Part shown: piece after piece, positions 25,844-34,384 of the stretch
Layout of the letters: the number at the start of each line of letters is the position of its first letter
Numbering within the stretch: the first letter of the stretch is position 1
Source of the DNA: Verrucomicrobia subdivision 3 bacterium UBA693
GTDB taxonomy: Bacteria; Verrucomicrobiota; Verrucomicrobiia; Limisphaerales; UBA8199
Length of the DNA: 46,743 nt
Assembly (NCBI GenBank): GCA_002298785.1
Contig: DBMR01000055.1
Location: 1-46,743, forward strand
Direction: 5' to 3'
Translations under genes and position numbers: made by a program
The notes under the pieces: model-generated
Told to the model about the DNA's origin: nothing
Seen by the model: only the letters and a program-made list of their open reading frames with translations
Databases searched by the model: none

Positions 25844-27199
25844 ATGAACACCGATAGACGCGGCTTCAATTCCCCTACGTCAGTCACCCGGCGGCACTTC
25901 CTCGCCGCCTCCACCAAGGTTGCGGCGGGCGCGGCGCTGGTGGGCGCATTACCGCGACCCGGCTATACCGCGGAGGACAACACCATCAAAGTCGCCCTGA
26001 TCGGCTGTGGCGGGCGTGGCTCCGGCGCTGTCGTGCAAGCGCTCGCCACCAAAGGCCCCGTCAAGCTGTGGGCCATGGCTGACTTTTTCGAGAGCCGTCT
26101 CCAGAGCAGCCTGGCGGCGGTTAAGCAGCAGCGTCCAAATCAGGTCGAGGTTCCGCCCGAGCGGCAATTCATTGGGTTAGATGCCTTCAAAAAGGCGATG
26201 GACACTCTCGACAAGGGCAGTGTGGTATTGCTGGCTACGCCACCTGCCTTCCGGTCGCTCCACGTTGAATACGCGGTTGCCAAGGGCTTGCATGTATTCA
26301 TGGAGAAGTCCTTCGCTGTGGACGGCCCGGGCATCCGCCGCATCCTCAAGTGCGGCGAAGAAGCAAAGCGAAAGAACCTCAAAATCGCAGGCGGACTGAT
26401 GACACGGCACAACAATCCCATGGCCGAAGCGGTGAAGAAGATCCACGACGGGGCCATCGGCGATGTCATGACCACCTGGGCTTACCGTGTGCACGGGACC
26501 GTGAAGACCACTAACCGCGATCCCAGTTGGAACGAATTAGCCTACCAGATCGCCAATTATAGCAACTTCACCTGGCTGAACAGCTCCTTCATCGTGGATT
26601 GGCTCATCCACAACATCGATGTCTCCTGCTGGGTGAAAAACGATTGGCCGATCTCCGTGCAGGGCATGGGCGGCCGCCAGGTCCGCGAAGACCCCGACCA
26701 ACTCTTCGACCACTACGTCGCCGAATACAGTTATGCCGACGGCACGCGGATGGTGGCACAGGGCCGATTGATCGAAAACTGCTGGGGATTTTTTGGCGTG
26801 CAGGTTCACGGAACGAAAGGCAGCGCAGTGCTGGGTGAAGGCGTAGACGTGCCAAGGTTGTTTAGTAGCTGCAATCAGACGTCCGAGAACATGATTTGGC
26901 GGTTCAAGGGTGAAAAGAACGACCCCTATCAAACCGAGCACGACCTTCTCTTTGACGCGATCCGTAACGACAAGCCGTACAATGAGGCCGAGCGCTGTGC
27001 CAAGTCGAATCTCACCGCCATCATGGGCCGAATGGCCTGCGAGTCTGGCCAGAAGATTACATGGGACGAAGCACTCAACTCCAACCTCGAGCTTGCGCCC
27101 GGCCTCGAAAACCTGACCAAAGAGTCAAATCCTCCGGTCATGCCCGATTCGAACGGGCATTACCCCGTCGCCAAACCCGGGCAGACTAAAGTGATCTGA
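25844..27199 (+). CDS. Tat-exported Gfo/Idh/MocA-family dehydrogenase (second copy)
   Basis: A 451-residue protein with a twin-arginine signal (VTRRHFLAASTKVAAGAAL) and the Rossmann motif VALIGCGGRGSG. The catalytic-lysine motif reads FMEKSFAVDGPG, so the usual EKP is EKS while the lysine is kept. The C-terminal domain shows 'NYSNFTWLNSSFIVDWLIHNIDV', typical of one large exported subgroup. It differs clearly from the first copy at 22623 in sequence and length, so the two probably use different substrates or steps. It is the last gene of the + strand run and converges with the GDSL gene; the 135-bp gap holds short GC-rich inverted repeats but no clear terminator. Confidence 0.9.
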   Translation: MNTDRRGFNSPTSVTRRHFLAASTKVAAGAALVGALPRPGYTAEDNTIKVALIGCGGRGSGAVVQALATKGPVKLWAMADFFESRLQSSLAAVKQQRPNQVEVPPERQFIGLDAFKKAMDTLDKGSVVLLATPPAFRSLHVEYAVAKGLHVFMEKSFAVDGPGIRRILKCGEEAKRKNLKIAGGLMTRHNNPMAEAVKKIHDGAIGDVMTTWAYRVHGTVKTTNRDPSWNELAYQIANYSNFTWLNSSFIVDWLIHNIDVSCWVKNDWPISVQGMGGRQVREDPDQLFDHYVAEYSYADGTRMVAQGRLIENCWGFFGVQVHGTKGSAVLGEGVDVPRLFSSCNQTSENMIWRFKGEKNDPYQTEHDLLFDAIRNDKPYNEAERCAKSNLTAIMGRMACESGQKITWDEALNSNLELAPGLENLTKESNPPVMPDSNGHYPVAKPGQTKVI

Positions 27200-27334
27200 G
27201 ACGCACTCATCATGTGCCGCACCCCGCAGCCGGCCTGGCTCTGAGCGGTTGGCGCCACGAACCCCTCGGAGGTTGAGTCCGCGGGGTAAATTTCCCCCTA
27301 TAGAGGGACCCTCCGTGAGGCCCAAGCACCAGCC

Positions 27335-28387
27335 TCAGAGCCCGATTTGCTGCAGGACGCGGAAATAAATCCAATGCCCGAAATCATTCGGGTGGTTGAT
27401 GTTGTTTCCCAAGAGGTCCTCCGGCTTCTTTCGGGCAGCCAGAGTCTCCCAATTGTTAAAGACATCCGCGTAGGCACAAGCGGTCTCCTCCGCCACGCGC
27501 CGCGTGGCCGCCGCATATTCCGTCATCCGGTGCGAGCCATATTTCCACTTTGGATTCGGCGGGAACGCGGAAAACAGGACCACCTCGGCCCCAGTTTCAC
27601 TGCGGATGCGCGCAATGATTTGTTTTAGATTCTGCTCAAACTGTGGAACCGGCACGCTGTTAATATTGTGATCGTTCATGCCGAACCCGACCAGCACCAG
27701 GTCAGGCTTTTCGTCCAGCACCTTGGCCTGCAAACGCTGCAATCCCTGGACGGTCGAGTCGCCCCCGGTCGCACCGTTCACCGCGGTTACCCGTGCGTGC
27801 GAATACCTGGACTGCAAATCATCCGCCCACCGTTTCCAAAAAATCAGCTCCGGCTTGGTAGCATCGCCGCCGGCGGTGATACTGTCGCCAAATGCCACCA
27901 GCTTCAGTGACTTTCCGGCCTTGAGCTTTTCACGAGTGGCTTGGAGAAACTTCGCTTGCGACGGTTGGATCGGCCATGCCGCCTTGTGCGCAGTGGCATA
28001 ATCCACAAACGCAAAGTAACCACCGTTGCCGAACCCGGGAAACTTCGAGTGATCGAACTCCGGCAATCCAAACAGCATGTTCGTGCGAAAATCCGGCAGG
28101 CGTGAACCCGGCAGGCGGTGGAGCGTTCCATCCGCGTAATCCACAGCGTAATCCTGTCCTTCGACGTATTCCATGCCCCCAACCCCAGGCAGGTAGGTGC
28201 TGCGCACCTGCAGAGGCTGGCCAGCCTTCAGCCCATAGGCCAGCGCGGCGGGCTGTTCGCCGATAAAAACCACGGACTCACCAACCTGGCGTCCGACGGT
28301 TCCTTTGCCGCCCGTGGCACAGCCGTTCAACAAAACGACGGCAGCCAGCGAACTGGTGAAAAGCCAAATCAATTTCGTTTTCATCAC
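27335..28387 (-). CDS. SGNH/GDSL-family lipoprotein hydrolase
   Basis: A 350-residue lipoprotein: MKTKLIWLFTSSLAAVVL leads to the lipobox LNGC, with the modified Cys at about residue 23. The SGNH esterase blocks are all visible in the second half: the nucleophile Ser in FGDSITAGG, Gly in NGATGGDST, Asn in GFGMNDHN and the catalytic His-Asp region in NHPNDFGHWI. Such enzymes deacetylate or de-esterify carbohydrates and lipids. About 150 residues precede the catalytic domain and form a beta-rich accessory region. MMKTK offers two adjacent starts; the first is given. It is 73 bp downstream of the DUF1080 gene on the same strand and probably co-transcribed. Confidence 0.85.
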   Translation of the reverse strand: MMKTKLIWLFTSSLAAVVLLNGCATGGKGTVGRQVGESVVFIGEQPAALAYGLKAGQPLQVRSTYLPGVGGMEYVEGQDYAVDYADGTLHRLPGSRLPDFRTNMLFGLPEFDHSKFPGFGNGGYFAFVDYATAHKAAWPIQPSQAKFLQATREKLKAGKSLKLVAFGDSITAGGDATKPELIFWKRWADDLQSRYSHARVTAVNGATGGDSTVQGLQRLQAKVLDEKPDLVLVGFGMNDHNINSVPVPQFEQNLKQIIARIRSETGAEVVLFSAFPPNPKWKYGSHRMTEYAAATRRVAEETACAYADVFNNWETLAARKKPEDLLGNNINHPNDFGHWIYFRVLQQIGL

Positions 28388-28460
28388 CCATCAATACTCG
28401 TTCGTGAATTGAACCCGAGGGAGACTGCTGCATGGCATCGCCGGCAGATCCTGATCCCGA

Positions 28461-29063
28461 TTATTTGAGTTCCGTCAGGTAAAGGTTCCGGAACAGGAAC
28501 TGGCCACCGCCCGGAACTTCACATTGCAGCGAGATGAAGCCCGTTTTCGGGCCTTGTAGACCGTCGGCTTTCCAGGCGGGTTTGCCGTTGATTTCCATGG
28601 CGGCGGTGGTTCCGCGCACGGTCAGCTTGAACGAGTTCCATTCACCGTTCTTGCAGAGACCGTGGCTGGTGGCACCTTTCAGGCCTCCGACATTCCCCTC
28701 ATCCCCTTTGCGCAAATTCGCCTGGTAACGAGGCGGCCACGGTTGATCGTTCGGGATGGAGTCGTACCGAAAATAGACGCCGCTATCCCACTCGTCCGCT
28801 TTGAGCGCCTTGCATTCGTATTCGAAAATAAAGTCGCCGTATTGCTTGCGCGTCTGAACCACGCCGTTGCCGGCTTTGATCAAGATGTTTCCGTTTTCCA
28901 CCACGGCCTCGCACTTAAGCACGTCCCAACCGTCGAGGGATTTGCCGTCAAAAAGAGAGATTCTCTGGCCCGTTCCGGGTGCTTTCGATTCGTCTGCCTG
29001 AAGCGCGGAAGTGGTGAGAACACAAAGACTGACCAGGCCAGCGAGGATTAGTCTGCTATTCAT
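28461..29063 (-). CDS. DUF1080 protein (3-keto-disaccharide hydrolase family)
   Basis: A 200-residue exported protein with a Sec signal (RLILAGLVSLCVLTTSALQA). The family marker SLFDGKSLDGWDVLK follows the signal, then 'YGDFIFEYECKALKADEWDSGVYFR' in the concanavalin-like fold and a C-terminal FLFRNLYLTELK. DUF1080 is now annotated as 3-keto-disaccharide hydrolase; related bacterial proteins act on 3-keto-glycosides made by Gfo/Idh dehydrogenases. It lies with two such dehydrogenases in the same locus, which supports that chemistry here. It is divergently placed from the GT2 gene at 29223. Confidence 0.88.
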   Translation of the reverse strand: MNSRLILAGLVSLCVLTTSALQADESKAPGTGQRISLFDGKSLDGWDVLKCEAVVENGNILIKAGNGVVQTRKQYGDFIFEYECKALKADEWDSGVYFRYDSIPNDQPWPPRYQANLRKGDEGNVGGLKGATSHGLCKNGEWNSFKLTVRGTTAAMEINGKPAWKADGLQGPKTGFISLQCEVPGGGQFLFRNLYLTELK

Positions 29064-29180
29064 GCAAACAGTTCGCTACCGGTATTCGCGTGGCGTGTCA
29101 AAGCAAATTCCCTTCCGACCAAATGAAATTTCCCGGCGCACCCCGTTCCATGCACCACCGACCCGTTGCCCGCGCTTGCT

Positions 29181-29193
29181 TTCACCGGGTGAA
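29181..29193. promoter_or_regulatory. 13-bp palindrome upstream of GT2 gene
   Basis: TTCACC-G-GGTGAA is a perfect palindrome located 29 bp before the GT2 start, in the divergent gap with the DUF1080 gene. It could be an operator. A single short palindrome in GC-rich DNA can also arise by chance, and no regulator is paired with it. Confidence 0.2.
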
Positions 29194-29222
29194 CGCGTTT
29201 CAATATCGCCAACAATTACGGC

Positions 29223-29972
29223 ATGCTCCCGGACCTGTCCATCGTCGTTCCTCTCTATAATGAGGCTGATAATGTCGCGCCCCTCACTCGCGACATCCTG
29301 GCAGCCTTGGATGATGGCCAGCGCCGCCTCGAGATCCTGCTGGTTGACGACCACAGCTCGGACGGAACGTGGGAAAACATCAACCGGCTCACCGCGGACG
29401 ATGCGCGCATTCGCGGGCTCCGACACCAGGCTAACCGTGGGCAGAGCGCCGCCCTGCTGACCGGCTTTCAACATGCCCGAGGCGCGATCATCGGCACTTT
29501 GGACGGCGACCGTCAGAATGATCCGGCGGATTTTCCGCAAATGCTGGCCGCGCTGGACGGCTGCGATCTCGTTTGTGGCGTGCGCGCCAAGCGCATGGAT
29601 AACTTTGTGCGGCGGGCTTCTTCCCGGATCGCGCGCGCGGCGCGGCGTTGGGCTTTGGGAATGGATTTCAAAGACACCGGTTGCAATCTCCGCGTGTTTC
29701 GCCGCGAGATTCTGCCGCTGCTCCCCGCGTTTAACGGGCTGCACCGCTTCGTGCCGGTATTGGCCCAGGGCGGAGGCGCCAAGGTCAGGGAAGTCTCGGT
29801 GCGCCACCACCCCCGCACCGCCGGCGTATCCAAGTATGGCGTGTGGAACCGCCTCGGCCGCGGCATTGCCGACCTGGTCATGGTGCGGCTCTTCCTGCGC
29901 CGACAACTCGCGCCCGTCCAGGTGACTGAAGCCCCGGAAAACCAGCGCGGCACCACTCCGGCCTCGCGGTAA
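29223..29972 (+). CDS. Glycosyltransferase family 2, dolichol/polyprenyl-phosphate type
   Basis: A 249-residue GT2 enzyme with the GT-A fold. Visible motifs are LSIVVPLYNEADN at the N-terminus, LLVDDHSSDGTWE, and the metal-binding DGDRQNDPADFP that matches the DXD-containing segment of dolichol-phosphate mannosyltransferase-like proteins, followed by DFKDTGCNLRVF. It lacks the C-terminal pair of membrane helices found in many relatives, so it is probably a peripheral membrane enzyme charging a polyprenyl phosphate or a glycolipid. ATG 29223 begins the conserved N-terminus. It lies 19 bp before the ABC-F gene and may share its transcript. Confidence 0.88.
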   Translation: MLPDLSIVVPLYNEADNVAPLTRDILAALDDGQRRLEILLVDDHSSDGTWENINRLTADDARIRGLRHQANRGQSAALLTGFQHARGAIIGTLDGDRQNDPADFPQMLAALDGCDLVCGVRAKRMDNFVRRASSRIARAARRWALGMDFKDTGCNLRVFRREILPLLPAFNGLHRFVPVLAQGGGAKVREVSVRHHPRTAGVSKYGVWNRLGRGIADLVMVRLFLRRQLAPVQVTEAPENQRGTTPASR

Positions 29973-29991
29973 CACTCAGCCTGCCTCGCTC

Positions 29992-31893
29992 ATGCTTACC
30001 GCCAACGAACTGGCCCTGGCCTACGGGCATCAACTCCTGCTCGAATCCGTCACTTTATCCGTAGCTCCGGGAGAAAAGGTCGGATTGGTGGGTCGCAACG
30101 GCTGCGGCAAAACCAGCCTGCTGCGGATTCTGGCCGGACAGCAGGAAGCCGACTCCGGGTTGGTGTCGCGCCGGCGCGGCCTGCGCATTGGTTATCTGCC
30201 CCAGGAGTTCGAACTGGATTTGACGCTCACCGTGCGTGAGAACATCGAGGCGGGCGCAGCGGATTTGCTCGACTGGCTGCGACGCTATGAATCCGGCGAA
30301 AGCACCGACGGGCAGATGGCGTTGCTGCAAAACCAGATCGAAGCGGCTGAAGGCTGGAATCTCCAGGCCCGGATCAAAGCCTCCGCATCCGCGCTGCACA
30401 CGCCGCCGCTCGATGCGCCGGTGGCCACCCTGTCCGGAGGCGAGAAACGCCGCGTGGCGCTTTGCCGCGCGTTGGTGTCACAACCGGATCTACTCCTGCT
30501 TGATGAACCCACCAACCACCTCGACGCGGAATCCATCCTGTGGCTCGAGGAATTTCTCCACGAATTTCCCGGCGCGGTCATCTTTGTCACGCACGACCGT
30601 TATTTCCTGGACGTCATCGCCACGCGCATTATCGAATTGGCTGACGGCCGCTGTTATTCCCACCCGGGCAACTATACGGCTTACCTCGAATCCAAGGCGG
30701 TCCGCCAACAAATCGCGGAACAATCCGAACGCCGGCGCCAGCGATTCCTGCGCGAGGAACTCGAGTGGGTGCGCGCGGGCGTGCGCGCCCAGCGCTCCAA
30801 ACCGCGGCATCGCCTGGAATCGTTCTACCAGGTCAAAGGCCTGGAAGCGCCCCCGGAAGAGCGCGAGATGGACTTGCTCATCCCGCCGCCGCCCGAGTTG
30901 GGCGACCTCGCGCTGGAGCTGATCGGCGCTGGAGCCGGCGTGGGCGCCTCGCCGGAACAACGGTGGCTCTTCCGCGGCCTGACCCTCGCTTTGAAGCCCG
31001 GGCAATGCACGGGTGTGATCGGTCGCAATGGCGTGGGCAAGACCACGCTCCTGCGGATCTGCCTCGGAGAACGCCCTGCGGAGGAGGGCCTGGTGAAGAT
31101 CGGCAAGAAGTCCGTCTTCAACTACATCGACCAGGCGCGAATGCAATTGGATCAATCGCACACGGTGATGCAGGAGATCTCCGAGGGCAGCGAGTCCGTG
31201 CTCTTTGGCGAGCAACGCCTCAGTGCCCGCGCTTACTTACGCCGGTTTCTTTTCGCGGATGACCGGGTCAACGAACCAATCGCACGCCTTTCCGGTGGCG
31301 AACGTGCCCGCCTGATGCTGGCCAAAGTCTTGCGCCGCGGCGGTAATGTGCTCGTGCTCGATGAACCCACTAACGACCTCGATCTCCCAAGTCTGCGCAT
31401 GCTCGAAGAAGCGCTCGCCGATTTCGACGGCGCCGTCCTGGTGGTCAGCCACGACCGCTATTTTCTCGACCGGATCTGCGACCAAATTGTCGCTTTCGAG
31501 GATGGGGGAGTCTTTGTCCAACCCGGCAATTACTCCTATTACCTGGAAAAGAAAAAGGAACGCGACGCGCGGGCTGCCAGTTTGTGGGCCCCCACCGCCC
31601 CGGCGACAACCGAAATCCCCGCCACCAAACCCAAGTCGAGCCGACCACGAAAGCTTAGCTTCAAAGAGCAGCGTGAATTGGACGGGATGGAAACGGCGAT
31701 CCTGACGGCGGAAACGCGGGTTGCGGAACTCGAGACTATGTTGAACGACCCGGCTTTCCACGCCACACGTTCCCGGGAGACCCCGGCACTCTTGACCGAG
31801 TTGGAAACCACCAGGGCGGAAATCCTGCGCCTCTATGACCGTTGGCAGGAACTCACCGCCATCGCCCAGGGTTCTTCCACGGCCAAGCCCTAA
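29992..31893 (+). CDS. uup: ABC-F family ATPase, Uup-like
   Basis: A 633-residue protein with two ABC domains and no membrane helices. The first has Walker A GRNGCGKTSL, signature LSGGEKRRVAL and Walker B LLLDEPTNHLD; the second has GRNGVGKTTL, LSGGERARLML and VLVLDEPTNDLD. A charged linker (residues about 240-290) separates them. The C-terminal 90 residues form a coiled coil (KEQRELDGMETAI... onward), which is the DNA- and ribosome-binding tail typical of Uup. ABC-F proteins act on ribosomes; Uup also affects transposon excision and replication intermediates in E. coli. The choice of Uup over another ABC-F subtype rests on the coiled-coil tail. Confidence 0.88.
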   Translation: MLTANELALAYGHQLLLESVTLSVAPGEKVGLVGRNGCGKTSLLRILAGQQEADSGLVSRRRGLRIGYLPQEFELDLTLTVRENIEAGAADLLDWLRRYESGESTDGQMALLQNQIEAAEGWNLQARIKASASALHTPPLDAPVATLSGGEKRRVALCRALVSQPDLLLLDEPTNHLDAESILWLEEFLHEFPGAVIFVTHDRYFLDVIATRIIELADGRCYSHPGNYTAYLESKAVRQQIAEQSERRRQRFLREELEWVRAGVRAQRSKPRHRLESFYQVKGLEAPPEEREMDLLIPPPPELGDLALELIGAGAGVGASPEQRWLFRGLTLALKPGQCTGVIGRNGVGKTTLLRICLGERPAEEGLVKIGKKSVFNYIDQARMQLDQSHTVMQEISEGSESVLFGEQRLSARAYLRRFLFADDRVNEPIARLSGGERARLMLAKVLRRGGNVLVLDEPTNDLDLPSLRMLEEALADFDGAVLVVSHDRYFLDRICDQIVAFEDGGVFVQPGNYSYYLEKKKERDARAASLWAPTAPATTEIPATKPKSSRPRKLSFKEQRELDGMETAILTAETRVAELETMLNDPAFHATRSRETPALLTELETTRAEILRLYDRWQELTAIAQGSSTAKP

Positions 31894-31972
31894 TTCAGGT
31901 CTTGAAATAACGCTAAAGAAAATTATCCTGTGCGCAGGCAGAGAAGTTATTTGTCGATCGACACGCTGAGAC

Positions 31973-32686
31973 ATGCAAAAGAACCGTCGCACCTGGCAAA
32001 CTTTTGAGGAAATGCGTAAAGCCGCGGAGCAAGGCGATGCCGCTGCTCAGTGTGCCTTGGGCATTACGTTTCAGACCGGCCAGGGGGTTCAGCAGGATCT
32101 TCCCGAAGCCCTGAAGTGGTTGCGCCGGGCCGCCGATCAAAACGACACGGCCGCCCAGTGCTACCTGGGTTATTGCTACCAGACCGGGACAGGAGTGCCC
32201 CAGGAATACGGCCAGGCGGCTAAATGGTTTCGGGAAGCGGCAGAACAGGGTGACCCTGCCGCGCAGTTCAACCTCGGCGTGCTCTACGAAACCGGCCAGG
32301 GCGTGATGCAGAATTATGTCGAAGCCGTGAAATGGTACCATGCCGCTGCGGATCAGGGCGAACCGCAGGCCCAATTCAACCTCGGCGTGTTCTATGAAAC
32401 CGGCCAGGTGGTTCCCCAGAATTTCGAAGAGGCGGTGAAGTGGTACCGGTTGGCCGCCGAGCAGGAATGCGCTCCGGCGCAGTGCAACCTGGGATTATGC
32501 TACGAAACCGGCCGGGGCGTTCCTCAAAACGTGCGGGAAGCCGTGCGCTGGTTCTGCCGCGCCGCCAAGCAAGGCGACAAGACCGCGCAACATAATCTGG
32601 GTGTCTATTATGCCAGCCTGGAAGCCGCGGAAGAGGCCACCTCCCAAAGCGTTCCAGAAACCGACGGCGAACCTGCCCCGCAATAG
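31973..32686 (+). CDS. Sel1-repeat (TPR-like) protein
   Basis: A 237-residue protein made almost entirely of about six 36-residue Sel1-like repeats of the form A..G...AQ..LG..Y.TG.GV.Q....A.KW...AA. The repeats are also alike at the DNA level with a 108-bp period; for example the stretch near 32263 recurs near 32371 with few changes, which points to recent duplication. There is no signal peptide or membrane helix, so it is likely cytoplasmic and acts as a protein-binding scaffold. The partner is unknown. The C-terminal 25 residues are acidic and Pro-rich. Confidence 0.88.
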   Translation: MQKNRRTWQTFEEMRKAAEQGDAAAQCALGITFQTGQGVQQDLPEALKWLRRAADQNDTAAQCYLGYCYQTGTGVPQEYGQAAKWFREAAEQGDPAAQFNLGVLYETGQGVMQNYVEAVKWYHAAADQGEPQAQFNLGVFYETGQVVPQNFEEAVKWYRLAAEQECAPAQCNLGLCYETGRGVPQNVREAVRWFCRAAKQGDKTAQHNLGVYYASLEAAEEATSQSVPETDGEPAPQ

Positions 32687-32806
32687 TCCTTTTGGGCATT
32701 GTCGACAACCGGAAGCCCTCGAATAGACCCTCGGGGAATACCGCAAAATCTCACCCGATTTTCTTTTTGACTGTGCCCCTTGGTTTCGGGATCGTACGTC
32801 ATCCGC

Positions 32807-34363
32807 ATGGCTAAAATTCAACGCGCTTTATTATCCGTTTCTGACAAAACCGGCCTGGTCGACCTGGCACAGACTCTCGCAGCTGCAGGGGTGGATTTGA
32901 TCTCCACCGGCGGAACCGCTAAAGCCCTGCGGGAAGCCGGGCTTAAAGTGACCGACCTGAGCGCTTTTACCGGATTCCCTGAAATGTTGGACGGGCGCGT
33001 TAAAACTCTGCACCCGCTTGTGCATGGAGGGTTGCTTTACATCCGCGGCAATGCCGCGCACGAAGCGGCAGTGCAGGCTCATTCCATCAAGCCGATCGAC
33101 CTCGTGGTGGTGAATCTTTACCCGTTCGAACAAACGGTGGCCAAACCAAACGCCACGTTGCACGAAGCCATCGAGAATATCGATATCGGCGGGCCTTCCA
33201 TGCTTCGGAGCGCCGCAAAAAACCACGATAGCGTCACCGTTGTGGTCGATCCGGCGGATTACGCTGAAGTGGGGCGACAAGTCCAGGAAACCGGCGGCAC
33301 GACGTTGGACTTGCGGCAACACCTGGCAGCCAAGGTCTTCGCCCGCACCGCCGCCTATGATGCGGCGATCGCGACGCACCTCCAAAAGGCATTCGCTGCG
33401 GAGGAAAGCCCTTCCCCCCTGCCCTCGACCCTTACGGTGCAGGCACCGCTCGCTCAACCGCTGCGCTACGGAGAAAATCCACATCAACGCGCCGCGCTCT
33501 ACGGGCGTTTCCAGGACTATTTTCAGCAATTACATGGCAAGGAGCTGTCCTACAACAACATTCTTGACCTGACGGCGGCCGCAAATCTGATCACCGAATT
33601 TCAATGCGATGCCCCGACCCTGGCGATCCTCAAACACACCAATCCCTGCGGCGTTGGACAGGGGGAGGTTCTACGAGACGCCTGGCTAAAGGCCTTTGCC
33701 ACCGATCGCCAGGCCCCGTTTGGCGGTATCATCACCGCCAACACTGCCGTGGACGCGGATACCGCCCGCGAAATCGCGGAAATTTTTAGTGAGGTGATTG
33801 TGGCTCCAGACTTTTCCGAACCCGCCCTGGCGCTGCTGCGGCAAAAGAAAAATCTGCGCCTCATTCGAATGCTCAAATCACCGATTGCCGCCGCCTCTCT
33901 GGACGTGCGAAGTGTGGGCGCTGAATCCTACCTGGTGCAGGAGCGGGATCTAAAGCGCACCGCCGCCGCCGATCTGAAAGTAGTTACCAACCGGAAACCA
34001 ACTGAGACCGAACAAAGGGCCATGCTATTCGGATGGCGCGTCGTGAAACATGTGAAGTCCAACGCGATTGTTTACGTTGCGGAAGACCGGACGCTAGGCA
34101 TTGGCGCGGGTCAAATGAGCCGGGTTGACGCCAGCCGCATCGCCGTTTGGAAAGCGGGCGAAGCCGGCCTATCCCTGAAAGGCAGTGTGGTTTGCAGCGA
34201 TGCCTTTTTCCCCTTTGCGGATGGACTGGTAGCCGCAGCCGGGGCCGGAGCCACCGCCGCGATTCAGCCTGGAGGATCGGTGCGCGACCCGGAAGTAATT
34301 GCGGCTGCGGATCAGCACGGCCTGGCTATGGCCTTCACCGGCATCCGGCATTTCCGGCATTAA
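32807..34363 (+). CDS. purH: Bifunctional AICAR formyltransferase/IMP cyclohydrolase
   Basis: This 518-residue enzyme performs the last two steps of purine synthesis: formylation of AICAR with 10-formyl-tetrahydrofolate, then ring closure to IMP. The N-terminal cyclohydrolase domain shows LLSVSDKTGLVDLA, STGGTAKALREAG and 'GRVKTLHPLVHGGLL', with NIDIGGPSMLRSAAKNH further on. The transformylase domain carries LRYGENPHQRAALY, LKHTNPCGVGQG and the C-terminal 'DAFFPFADGLVAAAGAGATA'. ATG 32807 matches the family N-terminus; the frame extends 27 bases upstream. It converges with the FHA-like gene. A 10-bp palindrome, TTGTCGACAA (32699-32708), lies upstream without further support as an operator. 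Confidence 0.97.
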   Translation: MAKIQRALLSVSDKTGLVDLAQTLAAAGVDLISTGGTAKALREAGLKVTDLSAFTGFPEMLDGRVKTLHPLVHGGLLYIRGNAAHEAAVQAHSIKPIDLVVVNLYPFEQTVAKPNATLHEAIENIDIGGPSMLRSAAKNHDSVTVVVDPADYAEVGRQVQETGGTTLDLRQHLAAKVFARTAAYDAAIATHLQKAFAAEESPSPLPSTLTVQAPLAQPLRYGENPHQRAALYGRFQDYFQQLHGKELSYNNILDLTAAANLITEFQCDAPTLAILKHTNPCGVGQGEVLRDAWLKAFATDRQAPFGGIITANTAVDADTAREIAEIFSEVIVAPDFSEPALALLRQKKNLRLIRMLKSPIAAASLDVRSVGAESYLVQERDLKRTAAADLKVVTNRKPTETEQRAMLFGWRVVKHVKSNAIVYVAEDRTLGIGAGQMSRVDASRIAVWKAGEAGLSLKGSVVCSDAFFPFADGLVAAAGAGATAAIQPGGSVRDPEVIAAADQHGLAMAFTGIRHFRH

Positions 34364-34384
34364 CGCCCGAGGGATCCGGCAGAA

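Noticed and set aside
27200..27334. Terminator between the second Gfo/Idh gene and the GDSL gene
   Set aside because: Only short GC-rich inverted repeats such as GGGG-TAAATTT-CCCC are present, without a long stem and T-run.
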